Source: Comamonadaceae bacterium
GTDB lineage: Bacteria > Pseudomonadota > Gammaproteobacteria > Burkholderiales > Burkholderiaceae_C
Reading direction: 5' to 3'
Assembly (NCBI GenBank): GCA_023259355.1
Contig: JAHFQI010000012.1
Coordinates: forward strand, 1 to 38,909
DNA length: 38,909 bases
A program made the position numbers and the translations under genes. Below are positions 22,469-31,113 of this stretch, piece by piece. How positions within the stretch are numbered: position 1 is the first letter of the stretch; every line of letters starts with the position of its first letter. Below the pieces are notes generated by a model, which did not search any database, was not told the origin of the DNA, and saw nothing but the letters and a program-made list of their open reading frames with translations.

Positions 22469-24364
22469 TTACGCGCCAGGGTTCTTGTACAGACCACGGT
22501 AATCGATCACACCGGCCGCGAAATCCAAGCGGACTTTGTAGCTGATGGCATCGCGCTCGAATTCGGTGTTTTCCTCCAGGTATGGGCGGGGTTCGCCGGC
22601 CAGATAGGCGCGCAGGATGCCCTCGATTTGGCTCGGAGACGCAGACAGATACCACGCCGTAACGCTGTGGGCGTCCAAACGCGGATCGGCAACCAGCGTC
22701 AGGCCTCGGATAAATTCCGCATTGGGTGTTGCATTGTTGCGGGACGGGTCCACAAGACTGGACAAAATTTGCTCCGCGCTGGTTTCCAGTGCAGCCGGCA
22801 CGATCAGGAACTTGGGTTGCGGATCGACGTAACCCAGTCCTGCCAGGCCCTTCTGCTGACGCATAGCAGACCGGGCCGTGCCCAGACTGGCGATGCTCAA
22901 GGCTGCGGCGGCGCCCAGGTTGCCGTGATCGGTGCTGAACAGCGCGAAGCCGTCGCCCAAGGTGGGGTTGCCGTTCAGAACTCCGTAGACCTTGTCGGCC
23001 TCCAGGCGGCGCGCTGCAACGCCGAAAGCTTTTGGCATGATCGTGAACGCGCTCAGGTCGTCATTCACCAACGCCTGCCGACTGATTTGCAGGATCCTGC
23101 CGTATGCGGCAATCTGGAACGCTGCGGCGCCGTCGGACATTTGGCCGTGCTTGTATTCGGCCAGCTCGGGAATTTCCAGCAGACCGGGCGCTTCGCTCAA
23201 ATTCACCAGCGTCTGTTGCTTGAAGTCAGCAACGTCGCGTTCTGCCGTCCACAGGGTGTGACCATTGGGTGCTGATTCGTAGCCCAACGCCATTGCTTTT
23301 CCAGCAGTGTTGGCCAACAGCGCAGGAAAGTCGGACGTACTCAACGCGGCACTGATGACCGAGCCCGGATTCATATCGCGGGTTGCTTTGCCCGTCATCG
23401 AGAGGATGGCCTCAGCCATGCCGACGATGCCCAGGCGTTGCAGGTCGCGGGCGCCAGGGTGCGGCTCGGAAACACTCACGCCGGCACGGCGCAACAGCAC
23501 ATCCTGCGCTGCAGCCTTGAAATCACTCAGGCGATTGTCGCCGCCGAAGCTGGGGATGTAGTGCGCGCCGATAGGGCTGCATTGCGAGCCAATGTGCGCA
23601 AGCAGGCGATCAGCCGCGGCTTGCGCGCCGATGCTGGGATCGGCCTCGCAGCGGGCCTGCAGCTCAGCAACTCCTTCGCGTTGAACAAAGTGACTGAATT
23701 TGGCGCGGATGTCGTTACGGCGCTGGCTTTCGGCCTGCACAGCGGCGGCGCGAATGGCTTCGGGATTGGTGGCTTGGGTGGTGGCGGTCATGTTGATCCT
23801 TTGAGCAAAAACGGGGGGAAGGGGGTGTCGTGCTGCCACGGCGTTGGCTGGCGCAGCGGGTATGGCGGCAATGTCGCTGATGACTTCATCGATCAGGCCA
23901 AGCGCTTGGGCCTCGGCTGCGGTGAACCAGTGGTCGGTGCCATCGAGCCAAGTACGGATGACGGCATCGGGTTGCCCGGTGCGCCGGTAGGCAATCAGCA
24001 TCGACTCCCGGACCTGGTCAAGCAGATCAGCGCTGCCGCGAAGTGAGTCGGCATTGCCCGTCGTGCTGGTCCATGGCGCATGAACCATAAGTAACGCGGA
24101 TTCGTGCGCGCGGCGGATGGTGCCCGACTGCAGGATCACACTGGCGATGGACAGCGCCCAGCCGACAACTTCAACGGTGATGCCGCCTGGCCAGCTGCGC
24201 AGCATGTTGAAACAGGCGATGCCGTCAGCAACATTTCCGCCATCGGAATTGATTTCGACCTGCAGCGGCACGGCGCGGTCGAAGCCGTCAAGCTGGAATC
24301 TCAGCGACTCCGTGGTCGCCTCGGTGACGGAACCGGTGATGCTGATTTTTTGGGGTAGTTGCAT
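22469..24364 (-). CDS. Prohead protease (ClpP-like)/major capsid protein fusion
   Basis: Start at MQLPQKISITGSVTEATTESLRFQL; ClpP-like core LQVEINSDGGNVADGIACFNML...GWALSIASVILQSG...ALLMVHAPW; C-terminal region resembles Mu gpT-type/fusion MCPs (FPALLANTAGKAMALGYESAPNGHTLWTAERDVADFKQQTLVNLSEAPGL...RQALVNDDLSAF...VLNGNPTLGDGFALFSTDHGNL). Confidence 0.88.
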   Translation of the reverse strand: MQLPQKISITGSVTEATTESLRFQLDGFDRAVPLQVEINSDGGNVADGIACFNMLRSWPGGITVEVVGWALSIASVILQSGTIRRAHESALLMVHAPWTSTTGNADSLRGSADLLDQVRESMLIAYRRTGQPDAVIRTWLDGTDHWFTAAEAQALGLIDEVISDIAAIPAAPANAVAARHPLPPVFAQRINMTATTQATNPEAIRAAAVQAESQRRNDIRAKFSHFVQREGVAELQARCEADPSIGAQAAADRLLAHIGSQCSPIGAHYIPSFGGDNRLSDFKAAAQDVLLRRAGVSVSEPHPGARDLQRLGIVGMAEAILSMTGKATRDMNPGSVISAALSTSDFPALLANTAGKAMALGYESAPNGHTLWTAERDVADFKQQTLVNLSEAPGLLEIPELAEYKHGQMSDGAAAFQIAAYGRILQISRQALVNDDLSAFTIMPKAFGVAARRLEADKVYGVLNGNPTLGDGFALFSTDHGNLGAAAALSIASLGTARSAMRQQKGLAGLGYVDPQPKFLIVPAALETSAEQILSSLVDPSRNNATPNAEFIRGLTLVADPRLDAHSVTAWYLSASPSQIEGILRAYLAGEPRPYLEENTEFERDAISYKVRLDFAAGVIDYRGLYKNPGA

Positions 24365-24381
24365 GGCGGGCTGGGGTGGCG

Positions 24382-24915
24382 TTAGAGAAACTGTGAAAGC
24401 AGTTTCCCCCCCGTTGTCTTTTGCGAAAACCCCTTGTTTCGCGAAAGAGTCGCGTACAAACCGCTGGCGGTCGTCGGCAACTTGACGTCGGTGCGCGCTG
24501 CTTGCCAAATGTGTCGGGTGTATTCCGGCCAGTGGGCTGGCGGCGCGGACAGTCGCTTGGTCTTGGGCCAGGTGCTTCGCATGAAGCGGTCCACCTCGAT
24601 TGCCAGACGTTGGCATCGATGCCAGGTGCTGACGCCATCGTCAAGGGCAACGGACTGCAGGGCTGCGTGCAGGTGCTGATCGCGCTGAATCATCAGCAAT
24701 TGCTCCTGCAGTCGGGTCTTGCCAGCGCCCGCCAAGCCCAACGCCAGGTCGAGCGATTCATCGCGCCGGATTGCTCGCAGAATGCCGCGCACGGCCCACT
24801 CTCGGGTAGAGGCGTCCACGGGACGGCCATCGATCAGCGAGCCCAGCAAATCGCCCAGCATGTCGGCGGGACTGGTGGGGCTTTGCACTCTGTAGTGGGG
24901 GTGTCCGTTTTCCAT
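24382..24915 (-). CDS. Hypothetical protein, mobile-element type
   Basis: MENGHPHYRVQSPTSPADMLGDLLGSLIDGRPVDASTREWAVRGILRAIRRDESLDLALGLAGAGKTRLQ...; tightly packed between two minus-strand ORFs. Confidence 0.7.
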   Translation of the reverse strand: MENGHPHYRVQSPTSPADMLGDLLGSLIDGRPVDASTREWAVRGILRAIRRDESLDLALGLAGAGKTRLQEQLLMIQRDQHLHAALQSVALDDGVSTWHRCQRLAIEVDRFMRSTWPKTKRLSAPPAHWPEYTRHIWQAARTDVKLPTTASGLYATLSRNKGFSQKTTGGKLLSQFL

Positions 24916-24925
24916 ACGGCCGCCA

Positions 24926-25216
24926 TCAGTGGCCGGAATTGCGCGCTTCCACGGCGTTGACCGTGAACAGGTGTGCTTTGCCGCCGTGGCTGCAGTAATG
25001 GCCCTCTGCCGATACACCGCGTTTCGTAAACATCACCGTTGTCTCAATGAATGCGTCGCCGTCCGCGATGGAGTCCAGATTCGCCAGGGCCGCTGCCTTG
25101 CCTTCTTTCATCAAGGCCTTCATCGCCAGGCCCATCAGGCCCGCCCCGGCAGCGTCAATCAAGGTTTGAATCCCGTCGTCATCCCCATCATTCTGGTTTG
25201 TGATTTCGTTGCTCAT
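24926..25216 (-). CDS. Hypothetical protein
   Basis: MSNEITNQNDGDDDGIQTLIDAAGAGLMGLAMKALMKEGKAAALANLDSIADGDAFIETTVMFTKRGVSAEGHYCSHGGKAHLFTVNAVEARNSGH; 10 bp upstream of the next ORF. Confidence 0.7.
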   Translation of the reverse strand: MSNEITNQNDGDDDGIQTLIDAAGAGLMGLAMKALMKEGKAAALANLDSIADGDAFIETTVMFTKRGVSAEGHYCSHGGKAHLFTVNAVEARNSGH

Positions 25217-25380
25217 GTCGTTCTTTCGTTGGTTGGTAGTGGTGGGGGACATCACCCCCCAAGAGGTAGCCGCAAACTAGATGGGCCACGCCGCCGAATT
25301 CGCCCGCGAGGGTCACCCCCCCGGGAGTACCTTTCTTCAGGCACGCGACATCCCCGACCAGCGCGGCCCCGTCCACCCCC

Positions 25381-25459
25381 CCTATCGACAATCTCGACAA
25401 TCTCGACAGACGCCCCGCAGTCACTCGGGTTTGTCTACTCTGTCTACTTTGTCGATAGG
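25381..25459. repeat. Two opposed arrays of three 9-bp GACA(A/G) iterons, bounded by an 11-bp inverted repeat; candidate replication origin or operator
   Basis: CCTATCGACAATCTCGACAATCTCGACAG ... TTTGTCTACTCTGTCTACTTTGTCGATAGG; CCTATCGACAA/TTGTCGATAGG are perfect inverted repeats. Confidence 0.65.
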
Positions 25460-25534
25460 TGCAGGGGTTGAGGCTCATAATTGATTGATACAGAAAGAAA
25501 AAGGGTTAAAAAATGCTTATGGCGACAGACTCGG

Positions 25535-27085
25535 TTATGTCGACAGCACCTTGGGATTGACTCGGTAGGCCGTGGTCGGTGGTGCGCCCTTGTTGTGGCG
25601 CTTGAACCCGCGCAGTACGTCCTGGTTCTCCAGTCGCTCCAGCGCCTTCTGAAGCCGGTCCACGCTTCGAAATCGCCCTTCCTGCGCCTTCTGCGCCTCG
25701 CGCCTGGTGAACTCGGCCAAATCACCCGCCCGGACCCACTTCACGATGGCCCCGGCGTCCGCGTCCGCCGCATCCGTGCCCAGCAGCCCGAAGGCCGCCT
25801 GCGCATGGGGGATCAGCAGCCGCGCCAGCCGCACGGCCCGGTCCATGGCAGCCCAGCTCACCTCGGGCGCCTGCAGCCCCATCTCGGCCAACTCCAACAG
25901 CGCCGCCACCCGCGCCACCGCGCCGGGCAGCTTGCTGGTCCAGTCGCTGATGGACTCATACCGGCCACCGTCGCCCTGCTCGCGCTCGATGGCTTCGGCC
26001 ATGTCAAGCCAGATCTCCCGCGCCGCTTCAGACAAGGGCAGCGTCTTGGGTGCCTGTGCGGGACCGGGCACGCCCTCCAGCAGCGCGAACAGCCGCCGCT
26101 GGTACTCATCCTTCACCGCATGGGGGATCGGCGTATGTCGGCGCACGTCGCGGGTGCCCACGTTGCTGGCCGGCATGGCGTACAGGAACCGCGCCAGCAG
26201 GCCGGAATCCCTGAACCGGCGCGAGCTGGCCACCTCGGACAGCACACCCGGCTGCAGCAGCAAGCCGAATGACAGCGCGGGTTGGTCAACGTGGGCAGAT
26301 CGGCCGGCCCGGTCCACCCGCATGGCGCTGCCCGCGTGCCCCTGCAGGAAGACGTCCAGGTTGGCCGCGCCCCCGTTGTAGATGCCGGCCATGATGAGGA
26401 AGATTCCCGCCTCGTCCTAGTGCACCGCCATGCGCTCGCCGTGTTCCACCAGCATGGCCTGCAGCCGCTCGGCTGTGGTGTCTCCGCTGAACAGTCGCGG
26501 CGCCCGGATTTCATCGGGCATGTCGGTTTCCTCACGCTCGATCTCCGCCGTGATCGCCGCGCGTTCGCTGGCGTCCTTGGCTTTGGCGCCGTCCTGCTGC
26601 AGGCGTTCAATCCGCTTTTTTGCAACGGCGCGTTGGGCGTTGACCTTGGCAATCTCGCCGCGCATGCGGTCGCGCAACAGCTTTTCCCAATAGACCAGCG
26701 GCCCCAGCATGGCGCCCAGGACGGCGCTCTTGCGTGTGCCGCTGGGTGACGCGCTCAGGGTCCACAGCGCCAGCGGCTCGGTGTATCCGTCGCCATAGGG
26801 CGCCACCTCAAACCGGCGCTGCAGCACAGTCGCCAGCACGGCCAGGCCGGACATAACCGCCAGGGCTGGCGGCGTCTGTGTGGCCTCGGCCAGGGCGTGC
26901 GCCATGTCACCCAGCCAGGTGGGCAGCAAGTCCGGCGGTATGGACGGGGTTCGCAGCATGCCGGGCAAGATCGGGTCCGGCCACTCAGGCGGCGCGACCG
27001 TGGGCGCGGCCTGGTCAACCTGTCGGCGCACCTCTTCCAGGCCGGCCATGTCCGCCAGGTCGTTAAAGTCCGTCGCAATGCTCAT
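25535..27085 (-). pseudogene. DUF3987-type replication protein/ATPase interrupted by an in-frame TAG at 26419-26417
   Basis: N-part ...LWTLSASPSGTRKSAVLGAMLGPL...ERLQAMLVEHGERMAVH*; C-part continues in the same frame DEAGIFLIMAGIYNGGAANLDVFLQGHAGSAMRVDRAGR... to NPKVLST. Could instead be readthrough, reinitiation or a sequence error. Confidence 0.8.
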
Positions 27086-27894
27086 GGGCGGACCTCCGGG
27101 AACCGTGGCACCGCCACTGAGCCGCCAATGGCCCGCGCCGCCGCCGTGGCGTGCGTCACGCCGGGGTTGTTAGAAGTGGCCGCATCGTCGTCAGCACAGA
27201 TGACCATGGTCAAGCGCGGGAACTTCGCCCGCAGCGCCCGAGCCACGGGTTCCAGATTGCCGCAGTTGAAGCACACAGCCACCGCCGCGCCGGTCGCCTG
27301 GTGCAAGGTGCAGCCGGTGGCCAACCCTTCGGCCAATAGCAGCAAGCCAGCGGGCCGGCCGATGGCGAAGTAACAGCCCCTGATGCGCCCGCCCGTCAGG
27401 AATCGCTTGGATCCGTCCGGGCTGATGAACTGCAGCGTGTGCAGCGTGCCGGTAACGTCACGAGCCGGGATCACCAGCATGTCGCGCAACTGGCGAACAC
27501 CGATGGCCGGAACGCGCTTGCGCTGCAGGTAGGGGTGCGCGTTGGTGGCCGGGTGTGCCCACGCCCACAGCTTCGCGGCTCGCTCGGATGCGGACGCATG
27601 CACGGCCGCCTGCTCCGCGGCGCGGGCCTGCTGCATGGCTTTCATCTGGCGTTGCAGCTCGGCGCGCTGGGCTGGCGTCGGTGGTGTGGTGGTGGCTTCG
27701 CGCCAGGTGTGCGACTCGCCGGTCTTCCAGCTCCCGAACGCGCCGGCCATGACCGGGTGGCTGTAGAGCACGGCCCAGCCGTTGCGGCTGCCGGACTTGT
27801 CGCCCTCGACGCGGTAGCGGGTCAGCTTGCCGTCTTCGCGCAGCTCCAACGCCTTGGCCGGACCCAAGCCGGCGCCGCGCATGGCGTCCAACAT
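27082..27894 (-). CDS. Toprim-domain/primase-like protein
   Basis: MLDAMRGAGLGPAKALELREDGKLTRYRVEGDKSGSRNGWAVLY...LLLLAEGLATGCTLHQATGAAVAVCFNCGNLEPVARALRAKFPRLTMVICADDDAAT; ATGA overlap with the downstream DUF3987 gene. Confidence 0.88.
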   Translation of the reverse strand: MLDAMRGAGLGPAKALELREDGKLTRYRVEGDKSGSRNGWAVLYSHPVMAGAFGSWKTGESHTWREATTTPPTPAQRAELQRQMKAMQQARAAEQAAVHASASERAAKLWAWAHPATNAHPYLQRKRVPAIGVRQLRDMLVIPARDVTGTLHTLQFISPDGSKRFLTGGRIRGCYFAIGRPAGLLLLAEGLATGCTLHQATGAAVAVCFNCGNLEPVARALRAKFPRLTMVICADDDAATSNNPGVTHATAAARAIGGSVAVPRFPEVRP

Positions 27895-27902
27895 GCAGGC
27901 CG

Positions 27903-28196
27903 TCAAAATGGCACCCCCGTGACTTGGTTCAGGAAGGCTTGAACGTCGTGCAGGTGGCTGAAATTCCGGGACTGATTCCAGCGCGTGACGATGTACGTGA
28001 TGCGGCCATCGGGCACACGGCGGGAGCGGGTCAGGACGCGCCCACGCAAGGCGAACTGCGCCCGCATGGTGGCGTAATCCTTGGGTTCCTCGTTGCTTAT
28101 TTCTTCGGCCGTGAATACACTGGTGGGGCAAACTTCAATTGAATCCGCTTCGGGTGTGTCCAGCACCCGGGCGGATTTTTCTTTGGGGCATCGCAT
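27903..28196 (-). CDS. Small hypothetical protein
   Basis: 97 aa, start codon directly abuts the alpA-like stop; ...VLTRSRRVPDGRITYIVTRWNQSRNFSHLHDVQAFLNQVTGVPF. Confidence 0.7.
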   Translation of the reverse strand: MRCPKEKSARVLDTPEADSIEVCPTSVFTAEEISNEEPKDYATMRAQFALRGRVLTRSRRVPDGRITYIVTRWNQSRNFSHLHDVQAFLNQVTGVPF

Positions 28197-28406
28197 TTAT
28201 GCCCCTCGTGTGCGCTGGGCCAGGAATGCGTCCAGGTCAGACAGGCGATAGCGCACCAGCCGGCCGACCTTGATGTAAGCCAAGGGGTAGCGTTTGGTGC
28301 TGCGCCAGATTTGCAGGGTGGTCGGCTTGACCCCAAGGTAGGCGGCCGCCTCGTTTTCGGCAAGTCTCGCGTCTGGCGCGGATTGGGGGGATTGGGTGGA
28401 ATTCAT
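28197..28406 (-). CDS. AlpA-like/excisionase-family HTH protein
   Basis: MNSTQSPQSAPDARLAENEAAAYLGVKPTTLQIWRSTKRYPLAYIKVGRLVRYRLSDLDAFLAQRTRGA; classic HTH_17 pattern. Confidence 0.9.
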   Translation of the reverse strand: MNSTQSPQSAPDARLAENEAAAYLGVKPTTLQIWRSTKRYPLAYIKVGRLVRYRLSDLDAFLAQRTRGA

Positions 28407-28568
28407 CGAACCTCCGGTGGGTTACGAATCGCACAGCGCGTTTCGTGTGGGTTCGATCCTCCCCAAAAGTCACGTTCGGTAAAACTTGGTATGCCGGCAC
28501 ACCACCAACAATATCGGCCCAACTTCATGGTTGAGCGTGCCGCTTTCAACCCACCTCATGCTGAGCAA

Positions 28569-29024
28569 TTACCGCTGATTCATATGGGCAATAGCTTCAC
28601 CATCCCCCCCGGGCCCCCGCATCGCCGGTGCAATACAACCACGCAACCAGTCTCTGGCAATGGTTGTGGGCTTCACTTTGACGCCAAACTTATTCAAAAC
28701 TACTGATGACATCCGCTCGGAAAACTCCTTCTTGGCGCCATTTCGGGGAGCTTGGTCAGGCCACAGATCACGCACATGTTGCATTGCATTTTTTCGCTCC
28801 CGATGCCTCTTTTCTGCCAGCTCACGTTGCCGACTGGATGCGTCCGCAATTCGAAGTGCAGTGACCAGTTCCACGAGGTCGCAAGCATTGATCGGTTGTT
28901 GATCCAACAAGCCCTGAAGAGCGGGGATGTCAACGTCATCAGACTTGACCAAAGTCAACAAGGAAGCGACCCGGGCGACATCGCAGCCCAAGTGAATATC
29001 TTTAAGTTTCACGGACTTCGCCAC
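28569..29024 (-). CDS. Hypothetical cargo protein 2
   Basis: 151 aa, starts 3 bp after the upstream ORF stop; no family recognised. Confidence 0.65.
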   Translation of the reverse strand: MAKSVKLKDIHLGCDVARVASLLTLVKSDDVDIPALQGLLDQQPINACDLVELVTALRIADASSRQRELAEKRHRERKNAMQHVRDLWPDQAPRNGAKKEFSERMSSVVLNKFGVKVKPTTIARDWLRGCIAPAMRGPGGDGEAIAHMNQR

Positions 29025-29027
29025 CGC

Positions 29028-29744
29028 TCACCCCTTGCAGTTTGCGATCCCGACAGATGGCACCAGACGCAGCACAGGCCGAACAGGATTAGCCTGCTCA
29101 ACCCAGGCATTGATAGCCTCGATCCTCGCGTTGCGCCGGCTTTCGTCAAAGCGCGTCTTGCCGGTCAAGAGCAATGTATGCAGCCTCGCAGAGACAAGGC
29201 GGAATTCACGTATGGCGTCAGCGTCATAGCTGTAACCGCTGAACTCGTTAACACACATGCCAGAGGCAACCGTCTCGATGAGGGCAGAAAAGCAGCGCGC
29301 CTCCCTCTCCCGATAAATCTGGGGCGTTCGCGGCATCGACGCCAACTCGCGTTCCGCGCGCTCTCTAGCTTCACGATAAGCCCCCTCCTTTTCGCGCCGC
29401 ACCCGATCGCGGTCAATGGCCGCCCAATACGCCCCCATTTCCTCTTCCGAGTGGCCAACAAGCGCTTCAAAAATCTGACTGCTCCGGCGCCGGATAGATA
29501 GATATTTTTCGTCTCTGGGACGGGCGCTGCCTTTTCTCACCGGCTCTCCGTCGTAGTAAGTCGCCTGGACCTTCCCCCTACCTGGTTCACCTGGCATTTG
29601 ATCGTGCCGCACCAATCCAGTAGCCACAATTTGCGCCGCAGAGCCGATAAAGGTCCGGCCCCAACCGCTGACTTCAACTTTAAGTTCATGATCGTTGGAT
29701 ACAGCCACCAATCGAGAAGAGGATGTAGAGTTCACATCAGCCAT
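29028..29744 (-). CDS. Hypothetical cargo protein 1
   Basis: MADVNSTSSSRLVAVSNDHELKVEVSGWGRTFIGSAAQIVATGLVRH...; no family recognised. ORF track extends to 29765. Confidence 0.65.
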   Translation of the reverse strand: MADVNSTSSSRLVAVSNDHELKVEVSGWGRTFIGSAAQIVATGLVRHDQMPGEPGRGKVQATYYDGEPVRKGSARPRDEKYLSIRRRSSQIFEALVGHSEEEMGAYWAAIDRDRVRREKEGAYREARERAERELASMPRTPQIYREREARCFSALIETVASGMCVNEFSGYSYDADAIREFRLVSARLHTLLLTGKTRFDESRRNARIEAINAWVEQANPVRPVLRLVPSVGIANCKG

Positions 29745-29820
29745 GATTGCACCTCCAATGTGCATTGTGGTCAGGCGGAGTTGGTGGTCTCAACACCAGC
29801 CCCGCCGCCTTTTACCCGGC

Positions 29821-31062
29821 TCAATCCGCCGCCGGGCTTGGCGGTTTCTCTGTCTGTGCGGCTTGCCGGCCGCCGCTCACCAGTGCATTGGTGGCTCGCT
29901 CCATGGCCTCGCGCACCGGGTCGGTATCGGCAATCCGCTGGTACACGGCCGCCGCTTGCAGGCTCTTGTGCCCCAAGGCTTTGGCATTGATGGCGGTACT
30001 GGCGCCAGTGCGCACCAGCCAGGACCCCATGGTGCGGCGCAGGTCGTGAATTCTCAAATCATCCAGGCCGGCGCGGCGCTGCAGCGTAGCCCAGGCGCGT
30101 TTTGGCTCCTGGTAGTGCCCGGTCTTGCTGTCTGCCGGGAACACCCACGGCGATGACTTCGCATGCTCTTTGTGCCGGGGCTTCAACACGGCCACGGCCT
30201 CGGGGGTCAAGGGGATCAGCATTTCCTCGCCGGCCTTGGCATCCACGGCCCGAATGCGCCAGGTCGCCGCGCCCATGTCCACATCGGCCCAGCGCATGGC
30301 CAGCACGTTGGAGCGCCGCGCGCCGGTCAGCAGCGCCAGGGTGAAAAAGCTCTTGGCCGGCTCGGCCGTCTCTCCCAGCGCCTCGAAGAACCGCGCCAGC
30401 TCGGCCGGTTGAAGGTAGCGGGTGCGCGAGGCCTCGGTGTTCTTCCTGACGGCTTCGGCCGGGTTGTCGCCGCTCCACAACCGGGCATCCTTGGCCCAAT
30501 TGAAAACCGCCTTGACCAGCGTGATGCACCGGTTTGCACTTACAGGCGCCCCGGTCTTCTTGCCTTCCTCTTTCGGTTGACCCTTGGTCACAGCACCGTG
30601 CAGCGCCCGCACCTTGTCGTGCGTGATGGCAGACAGGCGGCTTTTCCCGATGGCCGGATCGATGTACACCTTATTCAGACGTTCGAACTCGGCGCGGCTG
30701 CTCGCGCGCAGCCCGGGGTGCGCTTCCAGGTACTGGGTGAACAGTTCGCCGTAGGTCATCTCGCCACGGCGGGCGCGGCCGGCGGCCGCGTAGCTTTGCC
30801 CCATGGCAAGCTGGGCCACGATCTGTTTGGCGCTGGTGCGAGCGTTTTCCGGCGTCAGCTTGTCCGCCGTGCCGATGGTGACGCGCTCAAGCGCCCCACC
30901 CTTGGCACGCGCCAGGACGCAATAGGTCTTCACGCCGGCCGCACTGACGCGCAGGCGCAGGCCGGGTTGTTCCGTGTCTTGGTACTCGGCCCGCTTGCCA
31001 GGATCGGCTGGCGGCAATGCCAACACGCTGGTCTTCGTGAACCTGAATTTGGTCTCGCTCAT
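29821..31062 (-). CDS. int: Tyrosine-type site-specific integrase (P4-like)
   Basis: MSETKFRFTKTSVLALPPADPGKRAEYQDTEQPGLRLRVSAAGVKTYCVLARAKG...LTGARRSNVLAMRW...LRIHDLRRTMGSWLVRTGASTAINAKALGHKSLQAAAVYQR: R...HxxR...H/Y catalytic residues present. Confidence 0.95.
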   Translation of the reverse strand: MSETKFRFTKTSVLALPPADPGKRAEYQDTEQPGLRLRVSAAGVKTYCVLARAKGGALERVTIGTADKLTPENARTSAKQIVAQLAMGQSYAAAGRARRGEMTYGELFTQYLEAHPGLRASSRAEFERLNKVYIDPAIGKSRLSAITHDKVRALHGAVTKGQPKEEGKKTGAPVSANRCITLVKAVFNWAKDARLWSGDNPAEAVRKNTEASRTRYLQPAELARFFEALGETAEPAKSFFTLALLTGARRSNVLAMRWADVDMGAATWRIRAVDAKAGEEMLIPLTPEAVAVLKPRHKEHAKSSPWVFPADSKTGHYQEPKRAWATLQRRAGLDDLRIHDLRRTMGSWLVRTGASTAINAKALGHKSLQAAAVYQRIADTDPVREAMERATNALVSGGRQAAQTEKPPSPAAD

Positions 31063-31093
31063 GTGCCCTTTTCCCGTAGCCGTGGGTCGTTTG

Positions 31094-31113
31094 GGGTAAC
31101 ACCGGGGTAACAA
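31094..31113 (+). repeat. Paired GGGTAAC sites (candidate integrase arm-type site, attR side)
   Basis: GGGTAACACCGGGGTAACAA, 19/20 identical to 21843-21862; an inverted third copy GTTACCC lies at 31142-31148. Confidence 0.6.

Noticed and set aside
21943-22497. 184-aa minus-strand ORF near attL
   Set aside because: Unusual composition without recognisable motifs; overlaps the end of the MCP gene in another frame.
22433-23275. 280-aa plus-strand ORF inside the element
   Set aside because: Antisense of the MCP region, which has clear capsid-like sequence on the minus strand.
25381-25459. CRISPR-like short repeats
   Set aside because: 9-bp period and opposed orientation fit iterons or an operator; no spacers of CRISPR size and no cas genes.
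25188-25478. 96-aa minus-strand ORF starting in the iteron array
   Set aside because: N-terminus is just the translated repeats (RQSRQSRQTR...RLSRLSRLS). The C-terminal half may be real, but I cannot support it enough to list as a CDS.
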